A stretch of DNA of 23,592 nucleotides, taken from contig QANT01006771.1 of the NCBI GenBank assembly GCA_003254885.1, positions 1-23,592 on the forward strand, written 5' to 3'. The first letter of the stretch is position 1. The number at the start of each line of letters is the position of its first letter. The stretch is from Purshia tridentata. Its lineage: Eukaryota; Streptophyta; Magnoliopsida; Rosales; Rosaceae. Made by a program: the position numbers and the translations under genes. Under the pieces are notes generated by a model. It saw only the letters and a program-made list of their open reading frames with translations, ran no database searches and had not been told where the DNA came from. This document shows positions 1 to 9,088 of this stretch, one piece after another.

Positions 1-449
1 ATTTCCATCGAAATCGAAATTACATTCCTTGGTTACAAGTGACCAAAATGAAATAAGGAAATTATCAGAAGTAACAACTAGACTTAAAAGAAGAAGTATT
101 TACACTCCCTGCCACTCCACTATGTTGCTGATATTAGTTACATGTTACAATTTTATAAATTACAAATAAGTCAATAATAACTATAAGCTGACACATGGCA
201 AACTTAATTTAAATAACTAATTAACTAGCTACCATTAACAGACTAACAAAACTATCATTAATAATCAATTTTTAATTAAGAAATTTATTTAAATTTCATT
301 TCAATCACGTCAATGATTCCCTTTATACATTTTAACATTTTTTTTTTGTTATGCATCTCTTTTCTCTCATAGATGCAAAATAAATATTGAAGGACAATTA
401 TTTTTTTTAATTTTATTTTAAAAACCACATAGGAGAGGACCCAAAACAA
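1..449. other. AT-rich intergenic DNA
   Basis: Very AT-rich sequence with many stops in all frames. I see no gene, RNA or clear mobile element here. A short minus-strand open stretch at 285-482 is low-complexity and I do not consider it coding. Confidence 0.6.
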
Positions 450-1632
450 AAACAGTAATTGTATAACAGTATACGAAAACAACTAAAATGCAAAAAATGG
501 ATATACATCAAATCAATGACTGTGTGACAGTCACCATTTTTAAATCCAAATAACTAACTGTAATTAATTAACAAACTAATATTATTTAGTTAAGAAATTA
601 ATTGAACTATATAAATACAACATCGTCCCATTAGAACCTAATTGAACCAGGTACGAAATCGCTTCACGAATGGAAATTGGAAATTCCTAACAAGCTCAAA
701 CCCTTTGTAAAGTTCATAAAAATTAGAGGACCCTGCAGCTTATAGCAAAAAAGTCAAGATTTCTTCAAAATAACAGTAACAACCTAAACTACTTTTCAAT
801 AATTTCACCATAAATTTTGTTACAGTGTGATATTCACCGATTCAAAATTAGTAACTGTCACACAGTTACTGATTCGAAATCAATAATTGTGTAACAGTTA
901 CTAATTTGAAATAAGTAATTGTGTGACAGTTACCAAATCAAAATTCACACTACAATAGAACATGCAAAGCCAGTAAAATAGATATTGTCACACAGATACT
1001 AAAATAAAAACGATGGAATCTAATCACTAACTAACTCAAGCATCTTAACAAAACCTAATATACTTTCCAAGTATTAAAATCAACCTCCAGCATAACCAAT
1101 TTACAAGGAAAAAAATCATACATAATGATAAAACACTCATTAGCCAACTCAAACAATGCACATTCACCAACTCAAACAATAAAAACCTAAACGTATACTG
1201 TCACACAGATATTGAAATAGATACTATTACACAGATACTGAAATAGATACTGTCACACAGATACTGAAACAAATACTGCACAACCTATAACCACCCTTAA
1301 AACTCGTATAAACTCAAAATGAAAAGAAACTAAACTTAGAATAAAAAATTAAAAAAAAAATTGAAACAATCAATTTATGACAGTGTATGAAAACAATGAA
1401 ATCAATTTGTAACTGTGTGACAGTATGTGAAAACAACATAATTATACATCTAAAACTTCAATTCAATATTTTTCAATATCTATAAGATCAACCCTTATGA
1501 GCTGAAATGACTATGTTTTAATTCTTTTTTTTAATTTTTGTTTAGATGCTGAAAGTGTAAAAACATAATTTAAAACACTCATATTCTATAGAAATGAAAA
1601 CTCAAAATAGTAACTACAAGACAGTTACTGAA
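450..1632. repeat. Field of short palindromic motifs (CTGTGTGACAG / CTGTCACACAG)
   Basis: About a dozen related 11-20 nt motifs occur in both orientations. Examples lie at 452-475, 518-535, 851-870, 888-903, 914-933, 981-1000, 1195-1282, 1376-1390, 1408-1425 and 1609-1630. Several read as inverted pairs, for example GTAACTGTCACACAGTTACT at 851-870. Weaker relatives recur at 3067-3090, 3885-3901 and 3934-3951. The density and both-strand distribution resemble the subterminal repeat arrays of some plant DNA transposons, but I found no terminal inverted repeats or target duplication to define an element. No coding potential. Confidence 0.6.
1195..1282 (+). repeat. 26-bp tandem repeat, three copies plus a partial
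   Basis: Units at 1195-1220, 1221-1246 and 1247-1272 each begin ATACTGTCACACAG or a variant and end near GAAATAG. A fourth, truncated unit begins at 1273. The copies differ at a few bases. The unit contains the palindromic motif of the surrounding field, so it looks like local amplification of that motif. Confidence 0.85.
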
Positions 1633-1951
1633 TTTAAGTTTCTAGCTAAATAATAATGGTTATAGATTTTAATAATTACAAAAAATCTAACATACAACCA
1701 TATCACTAACAAGGCAGCAAGCTAGCACATAAACACAAGGCATTCACACAGAATTAAGCACTAGCACAATCACAAGCAAGACCTTCTAATAGTTGGTTTT
1801 CTAGAAAATCAACTTTTGGGCAAGCCCCTTACCTTTTAAGTAGCTGCCCCAACTCCAAATTTTCTAGAAACCAACAAAGTCCTGCAAAGAGACACAACCA
1901 AACTCTAAGTTACACACAAGAATAAAATTAGGGTTGACTACCAAGGAATAG
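1633..1951. other. Intergenic DNA with an imperfect inverted repeat
   Basis: No gene is visible. An imperfect inverted repeat at about 1792-1877 pairs GTTGGTTTTCTAGAAAAT with ATTTTCTAGAAACCAAC across a loop of about 50 nt. Its role is unknown. Confidence 0.5.
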
Positions 1952-2212
1952 ACTCACAGGGGCACGGTATACTCTCAGTTTTTTAGAAATATAAGTACAA
2001 GTCCAAATGCTTTGAAAATTGGTTGAATGATTTTAGACATATAGAGGTTCATTCACAAAAAATGTCACGCCCCAAATCTAAAATATACCTATATATCTCN
2101 ACTCACAGGGGCAGGGTATACTCTTAGTTTTTTAGAAATATAAGTACAAATCCAAATGCTTTGAAAATTGGTTGAATAATTTTAGACATATAGAGGTTCA
2201 TTCACAAAAAAT
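1952..2212 (+). repeat. Diverged direct duplication flanking an ambiguous base
   Basis: The stretch 1952-2063 recurs at 2101-2212 (offset 149) with four substitutions in about 112 bases. The only N of the window, at 2100, lies immediately before the second copy. After the first copy the sequence switches to TGTCACGCCCC, which resembles the 5' end of a plant LTR. After the second copy it continues as ordinary intergenic DNA. This pattern suggests two haplotypes or two contigs joined at the N rather than a simple tandem duplication. Confidence 0.8.
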
Positions 2213-2586
2213 ATCAAGTGTTTTGGAGCTGTAGATTAGTACAGTTTCACTAATCAATCCAGCCTAGGATTTGGGAGCAATGCTGATCATCCTCCAAATC
2301 CAAAGGTTGAGTTATTAATATCCCACAACCTCAAATCATATGATTTACCAAACGAAAACCAATCCACACAGGTCTAACCTCATCCCATTAATCTCGGTTT
2401 AGGTAGAAATCACAAGGAATACAAGAGAGGTTAGAAAACTTAAACATGCAAAAGAAAATAGTTGCTAACTGACAGATTTCAGAAATTCAGGGTCAACTTA
2501 GAAAATGCATAACTAATGCATTTGGCGTCCGATTAAGGTGATCTTAGTCTTGAAATCACCATTAGGTTGTCTAGTTTCTGCTTACC
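2213..2586. other. Intergenic DNA, no gene seen
   Basis: There is no convincing open frame or structural element. The wording of the sequence resembles degraded transposon DNA, but I cannot assign a family. Confidence 0.4.
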
Positions 2587-3080
2587 AAAAACTAGATCAA
2601 AACTATTTGTCAAATAGTACAGTTTTCAAAATCATTGTCTCGGGGTCAGAGACCACCAAAACCAGAAAAAATGGACTTTTGTGCAAAGCTCAAGACTCAA
2701 GACTATCTTGCCAAAACCAAGTATATCAATACACTTAATACAATACTACTAAGGACTACAATCAAGTATGTCAATACAACCAAGTTTAAGCTTTCCTCAC
2801 CAAGATAGTTTAAACAATATGTGTAATTGTGTGAAAAACTAGATCAAAACTATTTGTCAAACAGTACAGATTTCAAAATCATTGTCTCGGGGTCAGAGAC
2901 CACCAAAACCAGAAAAAATGGACTTTTGTGCAAAGCTCAAGACTCAAGACTATCTTGCCAAAACCAAGTATATTAATACACTTAATACAATACTACTAAG
3001 GACTACAATCAAGTATGTCAATACAACCAAGTTTAAGCTTTCCTTACCAAGATAGTTTAAACAATATGTGTAATTGTGTG
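2587..3080 (+). repeat. 247-bp tandem duplication
   Basis: Two head-to-tail copies lie at 2587-2833 and 2834-3080, with about four differences in 247 bp. Each begins AAAAACTAGATC and ends in GTGTAATTGTGTGA, so the copy junction falls on one of the CTGTGTGACAG-like motifs. A 66-codon open stretch at 2538-2738 spans the start of the first copy and has no recognisable protein features. Confidence 0.92.
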
Positions 3081-4240
3081 ACAGTATACTTAATTAAATG
3101 GTCAATTAAAAACTATTCATGTCAAAGTACAAAGCCAAGGGGGAAGCCAAACTAGTTAGATATATCATAATAAGATGATATTCTATTGGATCTAATAAAG
3201 GTGGGGGGAAAGACCAACATAAGTTATAATATCACAGAAAACATAATGATAAAATACTACAAATTTTCATCAAAGAGTTGGCAGACATACCCTACAAATA
3301 TTCATGAAAAGTCGACTTAACAGACATTTCATATCTTAATGATGCTAATAATGGTATAATAAATCACACAGTTCACTTAAAGTTGCTATATTACATAAAT
3401 TGATAACTTAATATCATAATGGACAAATGAACACACAGTTTCTAATATATTATAGAATGTCTCAAAGGTGCATATATCATAGTCCATTCAAACATCTTCA
3501 CTATTATGCTGGAGAAACATTCAACACATAGTCATTGATTTAATATAGATAATTGAAGTGCTGCATAACATCTCCCTTAAAAATTCCAAGGTATATATAG
3601 ATCTAAAAACTGAAAAAAAAGTTATTACTGAAGTTTCCTAGAAAGGATTTCAATCAAGTCCAAATTGAATGTTAAGGTTTTTTTTGGTTGCAGAAGCTTA
3701 TGATAACTTGCCTCACATTTGTGATGTAAATACCTCCATAATATTATTAACCATCATTCATAGCTCATTATTCAGCAAACTAAAGTAGTTAAGGTTTTCC
3801 AGGTAATTAAAATGAATGCACCATTGCATACGCATATTTTGGCTCAAGTAAGTCAAGTGTAAATTTCTCAAAATGTGGAATACACTACTCGACAGTGTAC
3901 TTTTGTTTGTAATGAAATTTTGGTTTAAAACATACACTGTTCGACAGTGTCTATTTACAATAATCAATGAAATTGCATAACTATGAAGAAACTGACAAAA
4001 ATTGCACACAATGCAAAAATAAGATTATTGAAACTAAAATTTATAGGCAATCGAAGTCAAAAGTAGTAAATTCTACCAAAATTTTCTAAGCCTTAAATCA
4101 AGATAATACACTGTTTGACAATTAAGAAAATGATCAAACAGACAAAATAATAATCTTAAATCTATAATTTCACTAATTTCATTATCTAATTCAACATAAA
4201 TCACAAAAATACTACTTACAACATAAAGCTACAAGCACCA
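3081..4240. other. AT-rich intergenic DNA
   Basis: No gene is supported. Two GACAGTG-type palindromes occur at 3885-3901 and 3934-3951, related to the motif field upstream. The minus-strand open stretch at 3758-4009 is AT-rich and unlike any family I know. Confidence 0.5.
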
Positions 4241-4660
4241 TGATCTTGATCTTGCGAGCTCAAATATAGAATTCTGATTGTTAACCGAGAAATAATAGGA
4301 AGAGAAAATAAAAAATTGAGCCCTAAATTTCATTTTCTTTTCTTTTCTTTTCCTATGGTTTCTCGGCAATCAAAACAGAGTTGAATTTTCTCCATGAAGC
4401 TCATGGACATGTTCAACCAAGTGTGATAGAGATCGTCGTCAATGTCTTTGTTGTTGACGATGACTTCCAAGCCCTCCAGCAACGAGGTGAAGAAAGCAAT
4501 GAGAGAGGGAGAGAGAGAAAGAGATAAAGGAAAGAAAAGATGACAGAGATGTAAAATAAGTGGTTGTAAATTGAGCTGTGCAAAAATAAGAAAAATAACA
4601 GAAGGTCAAAATAGTACTTGAACACAACTAATATTTAAATTAAACTAAAGCAATGTGTGG
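4241..4660. other. Region with CT/GA-rich low-complexity tracts
   Basis: It contains a CTTTT-rich run at about 4330-4352 and a GA-rich run at about 4499-4540. Between them the minus strand has a short open, less AT-biased stretch (about 4350-4490). It lacks a start, a splice context or family similarity I can name. It could be a fragment of a mobile element or a decayed gene edge. Confidence 0.35.
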
Positions 4661-4841
4661 GCCATTGACTGTTATATAATTTCTGATAATATTCAATTGA
4701 CCATTAAGGGATACTAAATGATGTAGTGACTAATATGTAATTTGTAAATTATTTGTTGATTTATTTGTCATTTACTATTTTTTTTATCACTTTTTAATTT
4801 AAAATCATATATAAATTATAAATATATTTGTAAAATTATAA

Positions 4842-4860
4842 TTATATATATATATATATA
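4842..4860. repeat. (TA)n microsatellite
   Basis: About nine TA dinucleotides in a wider AT-rich tract. It directly abuts a CGGTCCGGTTTGG repeat. Confidence 0.9.
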
Positions 4861-4975
4861 CGGTCCGGTTTGGTTTAACTTGGTTTTATTAGGCTCAAAA
4901 TCAACACCTACACCTATAAAGGACAATTTGGTTCAGTTCCCCGGTTTTACGATAAAAATGTCTACCCCTACTTTA
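4861..4975. mobile_element. CGGTT-rich repeat with hAT-like terminal sequence
   Basis: The stretch opens with CGGTCCGGTTTGGTTTAAC and ends near 4955-4970 with a CTACCCCTA motif. Its complement, TAGGGGTAG, resembles the terminal repeats of plant hAT elements. The other end and any target-site duplication were not identified, so this is a fragment call only. Confidence 0.35.
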
Positions 4976-5460
4976 GGGCCCTTTTGGTGCAACAAGAAAA
5001 TTAAAGTCCATATATGCAAAATTTGGAGACCAAAGGCTTTTGAATCTGATGGCGAATTTTGTAGTTTACACTGTATATTGGTTAATGCAATGGTAACAAA
5101 ACTACTCCCTTGACTTATTTTGTTGTTTTTATTGCTGATGTTAATACATTTGTTTGAAAAACAGCTCTTATGTTAATAACTTTGTTTCAAAAACACAACT
5201 TTTTTATAAAAAACTGGTGATAAAAATTTGCTTGAGTTTCTGAGTGAAAGCTTTATTCCAGTTTGCTTAAGAGTCACTACAACTTTTTTACTTTTATGCT
5301 AATTTTTATTATTAACTTTGAATCTTAAAGCTTTGCCTCCTTTTTTTGGGCAATATATGTTATTACATAATTAACTTAATGTTAGTATAATAGCATTTTT
5401 CCCATAAATTAAAATCAAGCAAAATATTATAAAGTCAAGATGCGTATTCTGATGCATTAG

Positions 5461-5674
5461 GGGTATGACTACGTTTATGTCTTTTAAAGTCTTTCATTTT
5501 AATGTCGAGATGGGTAGTTTAGTTGAACAAGTAAGACAACTGTTGATACATTTGCTTTATGGGAGTGATTGTGATTTTCCAATTGTTAAATATTCTCCTA
5601 GATTCATGGTCCTCTTTCTAGCATTGATTCGAACTTTAAGTAAAATGTTATCTATGCATTTGAAGAGAAGTGAG
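5461..5674 (+). pseudogene. Candidate exon of an unidentified gene or gene remnant
   Basis: After a CATTAG acceptor there is an open frame of about 70 codons ending in GAG|GTATGT, a good donor. The translation has protein-like composition, for example LVEQVRQLLIHLLYG and IVKYSPRFMVLF, unlike the low-complexity frames around it. An in-frame stop (5450-5452) lies just upstream, so it would have to be an internal exon or start at ATG 5465. The phase-0 end matches the candidate exon at 6531. I do not recognise the family and find no convincing upstream exons, so a truncated remnant is more likely than an intact gene. Confidence 0.4.
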
Positions 5675-5814
5675 GTATGTGTTCTTATGTAACCTTATTT
5701 TTGTTCTTTTTAGCTTATCTATTTGTTGTGATTAAATTACTAGTAGCAATTTAACCCTTACCTCTACAGATCTTGTTCTTCATGAACTTCGATAAAATTT
5801 GCAAAGAAAGTAAA

Positions 5815-6352
5815 TAGCGAATATAAAAGAAACAAGAACACCAAATATAACGTGGTTCGGCAATTGCCTATGTCCACGGCAAGCACCCAATAGATTTCAC
5901 TATAATTGAGAAGGAATTATAATGATCACAATAATTCTCTCTCACTTTACATCTTAATCTATCTCTCACACTTTGGCTAACTCTTTTAATGTTGGTATCA
6001 AGGTTTTCTGAGTTTAAAGAACCTATTTATACTCATAGGCTTTAGAATACATTTAGGGGCAAAGTAGGAAGCATAAAACCTCCACAAACTAGGAGAAAAA
6101 CAGAATGACCAAGTGTAGGACCGATCCCATGGCCATGGGATCGTCCCACAGTGAGCGCGGCACTCCCCAGGACGTGTAGGACCAGTCCTCCTATGGATAG
6201 GACTAGTCCTCCAGAAGCTTTGTCACGAGAACACCCCAGAGGACTGGTTCTCCAAGCATGGGATCGGTCCTCCAAGGGCTCTGTCGCGAGATAGGCATAA
6301 ACCACTCGTGTAGGACCGGTCCTCAAGCCTTAGGATCGGTCCTCTGGGACAT
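5815..6352. mobile_element. Dispersed repeat insertion with ACGTGGTTCGGC motif
   Basis: The block contains AACGTGGTTCGGCAATTGCC followed by CCACGGCAAGCACCC. This phrase recurs in repetitive DNA of many dicot genomes (from general knowledge; class uncertain). Its base composition is higher in GC than its surroundings. It lies between the two candidate exons of 5461-6623 and would be an intron insertion if those exons are real. It ends in the palindrome array annotated separately. Confidence 0.45.
6113..6352. repeat. Array of GGACC/GGTCC palindromes
   Basis: At least seven near-palindromic units of the form AGGAYCNGTCCT occur in 240 bp. Perfect 12-nt palindromes are AGGACTAGTCCT (6199-6210) and AGGACCGGTCCT (6312-6323). 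A perfect 22-nt palindrome centred on CCATGGCCATGG occupies 6122-6143. Three units are preceded by GTGTAGGACC. Open frames across it (minus 6042-6326, plus 6258-6530) follow from the GC-rich repeats and are not credible genes. Confidence 0.8.
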
Positions 6353-6530
6353 CTTCATGTATTCTCCTTCTCACTTGACACTCCATATACCACGAACCTC
6401 TTCCAATCTTCCTAACTTCATCCAAACGTCCAAGGACACTTCCATGAACTCCCAAACCTTTAGCAAGCCAAAAACACAACACTATTTTCATTGCATGTCC
6501 AATTTACATTGGAATGAAATGCTTATGTAG

Positions 6531-6623
6531 ATTTCTTATGACATTCTTGAAGATATTCTGGTTCCTTGCGATCATATGAAAGATACCCTTCAGCAACTCC
6601 AGGATATTGTTGTACTTGACTAA
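6531..6623 (+). pseudogene. Candidate terminal exon paired with 5461-5674
   Basis: It follows a TTATGTAG acceptor and stays open for 30 codons to a TAA stop. The peptide contains ILEDILVPCDHMKDTLQQLQ, amphipathic and protein-like. It starts in phase 0, matching the phase-0 end of the exon at 5674. Joined, they would give about 100 residues of an unknown protein's C-terminus. No family recognised. Confidence 0.35.
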
Positions 6624-6628
6624 GGCAT

Positions 6629-6655
6629 TCTCTCTCTCTCTCTCACACACACACA
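6629..6655. repeat. Compound (TC)n(AC)n microsatellite
   Basis: About eight TC repeats followed directly by about five to six AC repeats, just after the TAA of the candidate terminal exon. Confidence 0.9.
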
Positions 6656-7088
6656 TTCTCATACCATCTTTAAGGAGTCATAATCTATTTTTAAGTAGCT
6701 TTACACTTTTACTTCTGTCATTAATTTTCTATTTTGATCCATATAAGTTTCTTATCAATTTCCCATGTTTGGAACATTGAGTAAATTTTGCCTCACTATT
6801 TTATACGTGTTATGGCCCTTAATTAAGGTATCATCGCTGACATTAAACTGACATGTTTTTCCTCTTTTTCTTCCAAATTTGGTGCTGTCACAGCACATAT
6901 TCAACTGCTGCCTTCGACTGAAAGTGCTCAAAAATGGACTCTAACTTGATGACAAAATTGATATTAATTTTTGTTTCACTTCTAACAATACTGTTAAGAA
7001 ATGGGCTACTACTTATTTTATGTTAAATGGTTTGTACTTTTTCTTCCCTTGCAGTTTGTCATAATATGATACAACTAGACCTTCTTAG
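6656..7088. other. Intergenic DNA, no gene seen
   Basis: T-rich sequence with no sustained open frame and no repeat structure that I could define. Confidence 0.5.
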
Positions 7089-7097
7089 TTTAATTAA

Positions 7098-7397
7098 GGC
7101 CAAAGGACCTTTTTGGTCCATGTATTATAGACGAGTCTCACTTTGATTACCGTCATTTCAATTTACATTTTTTAAGAACCGTATTTTCATTAATGTCACA
7201 ATCAAGTCTAATTTGTCAAAATTGAGACAAAAAATGCTGACGTGGCACCACCTGATTGGCTTTGAAGTAGATGATTTTGACAGATTGGACCTGATTGCGA
7301 CACTAATAGAAACACGGTCCTGAAGAAATGTAAATTGAAATAATAGGGACTAAAGTGCGACTCGTCCATAGTGAAGGGATCAAAAATTTTTTTTGCC
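7098..7397. mobile_element. MITE, Mutator-like, with 9-bp flanking repeat
   Basis: A 300-bp element whose two halves are long inverted repeats. The left arm (for example GACGAGTCTCACTTTGATTA and CATTTCAATTTACATTTTTT) is matched by the complement of the right arm over roughly 120 nt with scattered mismatches. It starts GGCCAAAGG and ends TTTTGCC. TTTAATTAA directly flanks both sides (7089-7097 and 7398-7406). A 9-bp target duplication with long terminal inverted repeats fits a non-autonomous Mutator-like MITE. The flanking repeat is AT-rich, so chance is possible. There is no coding content. Confidence 0.8.
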
Positions 7398-7406
7398 TTT
7401 AATTAA

Positions 7407-8840
7407 ACTTCTTTCTTTGTTTAAACTGAAATATGTGATAGCATTTTGCTTTGTTTGAATTTGGTTGGTTTGCTTTTCTGTTAGGTGATTGCGATTCTTT
7501 GTGCACGTTTGCATTCGTTTTTCTGGGTTTGCGTTTGTGCTCTCTTATGCCTCTGAGGTCTCAGCCATTATCATATATCATGGGTAGTTAGAAATTCTTT
7601 CCACATTTTTGTTTTGTAATCAATTGTTTTAACATAATCTCTTTGAAATCTAGTTGTTCCTTAGTCTTGGTTCACTTAGGTTGCTTAAAGTTTATAATTT
7701 TTAAACAAGAACGATATCTACCATAAAATTAATAAATTTTAGAGCTTAATTTATAAAAGGGCATCAAGTTGACTCTTAGGTGCCCTCTTATGTGAGAAAT
7801 TACTATAATAATAATTATGGTGGTTCAGAACCTTAACTTTGGTGTTTATACTATTGTTCAAAGTTCTAGTCTTGATTCTATTGCTCTTTTATTTCCATGT
7901 GGTTAATGGCCGTCAGAGCAGTTAACCTAAAAATCACTTCACTTCATAATTTAGTCGAAATAGAGATCGGCCAAAACTAGAATCAAGATATTGACTATCT
8001 CAAAACTTAATCAATGGTGTTACTTGGCCATCAAGCTATGGCCTATTTTTAGTAGTGATTGGAGTACTAGAACTCGGTCTTGAAATCGCGGTCTAAATTT
8101 GTATTAAATCATGTCACACAAGGACATCTATCATATGATTTCAACCCAAACTCACTCTAGCTGTTGAGTTGCAGCCTTGAATATATTTTGGCCCAAGGAC
8201 AAATTGTGGTTCAAACACCTTCATGTTTTGTTTTAAATCTATGTTTGTCTGTCACATGACTACTAAATCCTTGCGTCCTTGGCTGCCTCTTTTTATTGTC
8301 TTAATTAACTTTCTTTTGTTTTTTTGTTGCTTTAGGAAAAAACTTGCATTCCTGCTAGCACTACAAAAAGCATGCTTTGGTCTGATACTTTAGTCTCCAA
8401 TTGCTGTTGTAGATAGTTGAAAGGCCTTGTGGAAATTTTGAGACTTTTTGGCCTTTAGGCCAAGTATGGCCATGTATAGGCCTTTAGACCAAGTGTCCCT
8501 TTTTAAAAAGCTATGTCAGTGTGCCACATAGGTGGTTAACGACCTCTTATGTGGGTATTAAAAAATGGTAGTTGATGCATTTTTGAAGAACTTTTTTTGT
8601 TGTACTAACTTGAAATAAAGTGTATACTTGCGATACTTGCATGTAATTTACTTTTAAAGAAAATTGTTTGGGCATAGAATTTTGCTTACTAAAATGACTA
8701 GTCTTGCAAAATTGAAGTCTGGTTTGGACCACAGTGCCCCTAGAGCTTGTGATTTAACTGATTCGTGAGACAATTGACATGATATATAGATGGAGAGGGC
8801 AAATGCCCCCAAAATATCCATTGCATTTTGTGGTTCAAAA
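7407..8840. other. Intergenic DNA upstream of the membrane-protein gene
   Basis: No gene is supported. Small items are a TTGGCCTTTAGGCCAAG near-palindrome at 8449-8465, echoed by GGCCTTTAGACC at 8479-8490, and a CACTACAAAAAGC stretch near 8360 resembling a CACTA-transposon end with no partner found. The minus-strand open stretch at 8547-8732 looks like chance. Confidence 0.45.
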
Positions 8841-9088
8841 GTTATTGACGTGCAAATGACCTTACCTAGTACCTACCACTGAAATGAATCAAAATTACCC
8901 ACTATCTTAATCTGTAACAAAAAAGCCAAAAAACGATATTGTGGTGGCTTCTGAATTCCTAGAAGTTATTGACGTGCAAATGACCTTACCTAGTACCTGC
9001 CACTGAAATGAATCAAAATTACCCACTATCTTAATCTGTAACAAAAAAGCTAAAAAACGATATTGTGGTGGCTTCTGAATTCCTAGAT
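8841..9088 (+). repeat. 124-bp tandem duplication abutting a start codon
   Basis: Copies at 8841-8964 and 8965-9088 begin GTTATTGACGTGCAAATGAC and end TTCTGAATTCCTAGA. They differ at two positions. The ATG of the downstream gene (9087) begins at the last two bases of the second copy, so 5' UTR or proximal promoter sequence has been doubled. The minus-strand open stretch at 8907-9155 is a by-product of this repeat. Confidence 0.95.

Noticed and set aside
1195..1282. CRISPR-like array
   Set aside because: Units are contiguous tandem repeats without unique spacers, in a plant nuclear context.
4350..4627. Minus-strand frame with LLEGLEVIVNNKDIDDD
   Set aside because: It looks protein-like for about 45 residues but lacks a clear start, splice sites or known family, and adjoins low-complexity tracts. 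I left it as undecided intergenic DNA.
4880..5113. Plus-strand open frame of 77 codons
   Set aside because: Its start lies inside the CGGTT-rich repeat fragment. A GTAACA after the last AATGCAATG could be a donor but nothing else supports an exon.
6042..6326. Minus-strand open frame of 94 codons
   Set aside because: It is created by the GGACC/GGTCC palindrome array; its repeated GLVL-type words mirror the DNA repeat and match no family.
8360..8610. CACTACAAAAAGC as the end of a CACTA transposon
   Set aside because: No matching inverted end or 3-bp target duplication was found; TTTTTTGTTGTAC near 8590 is too weak a partner.
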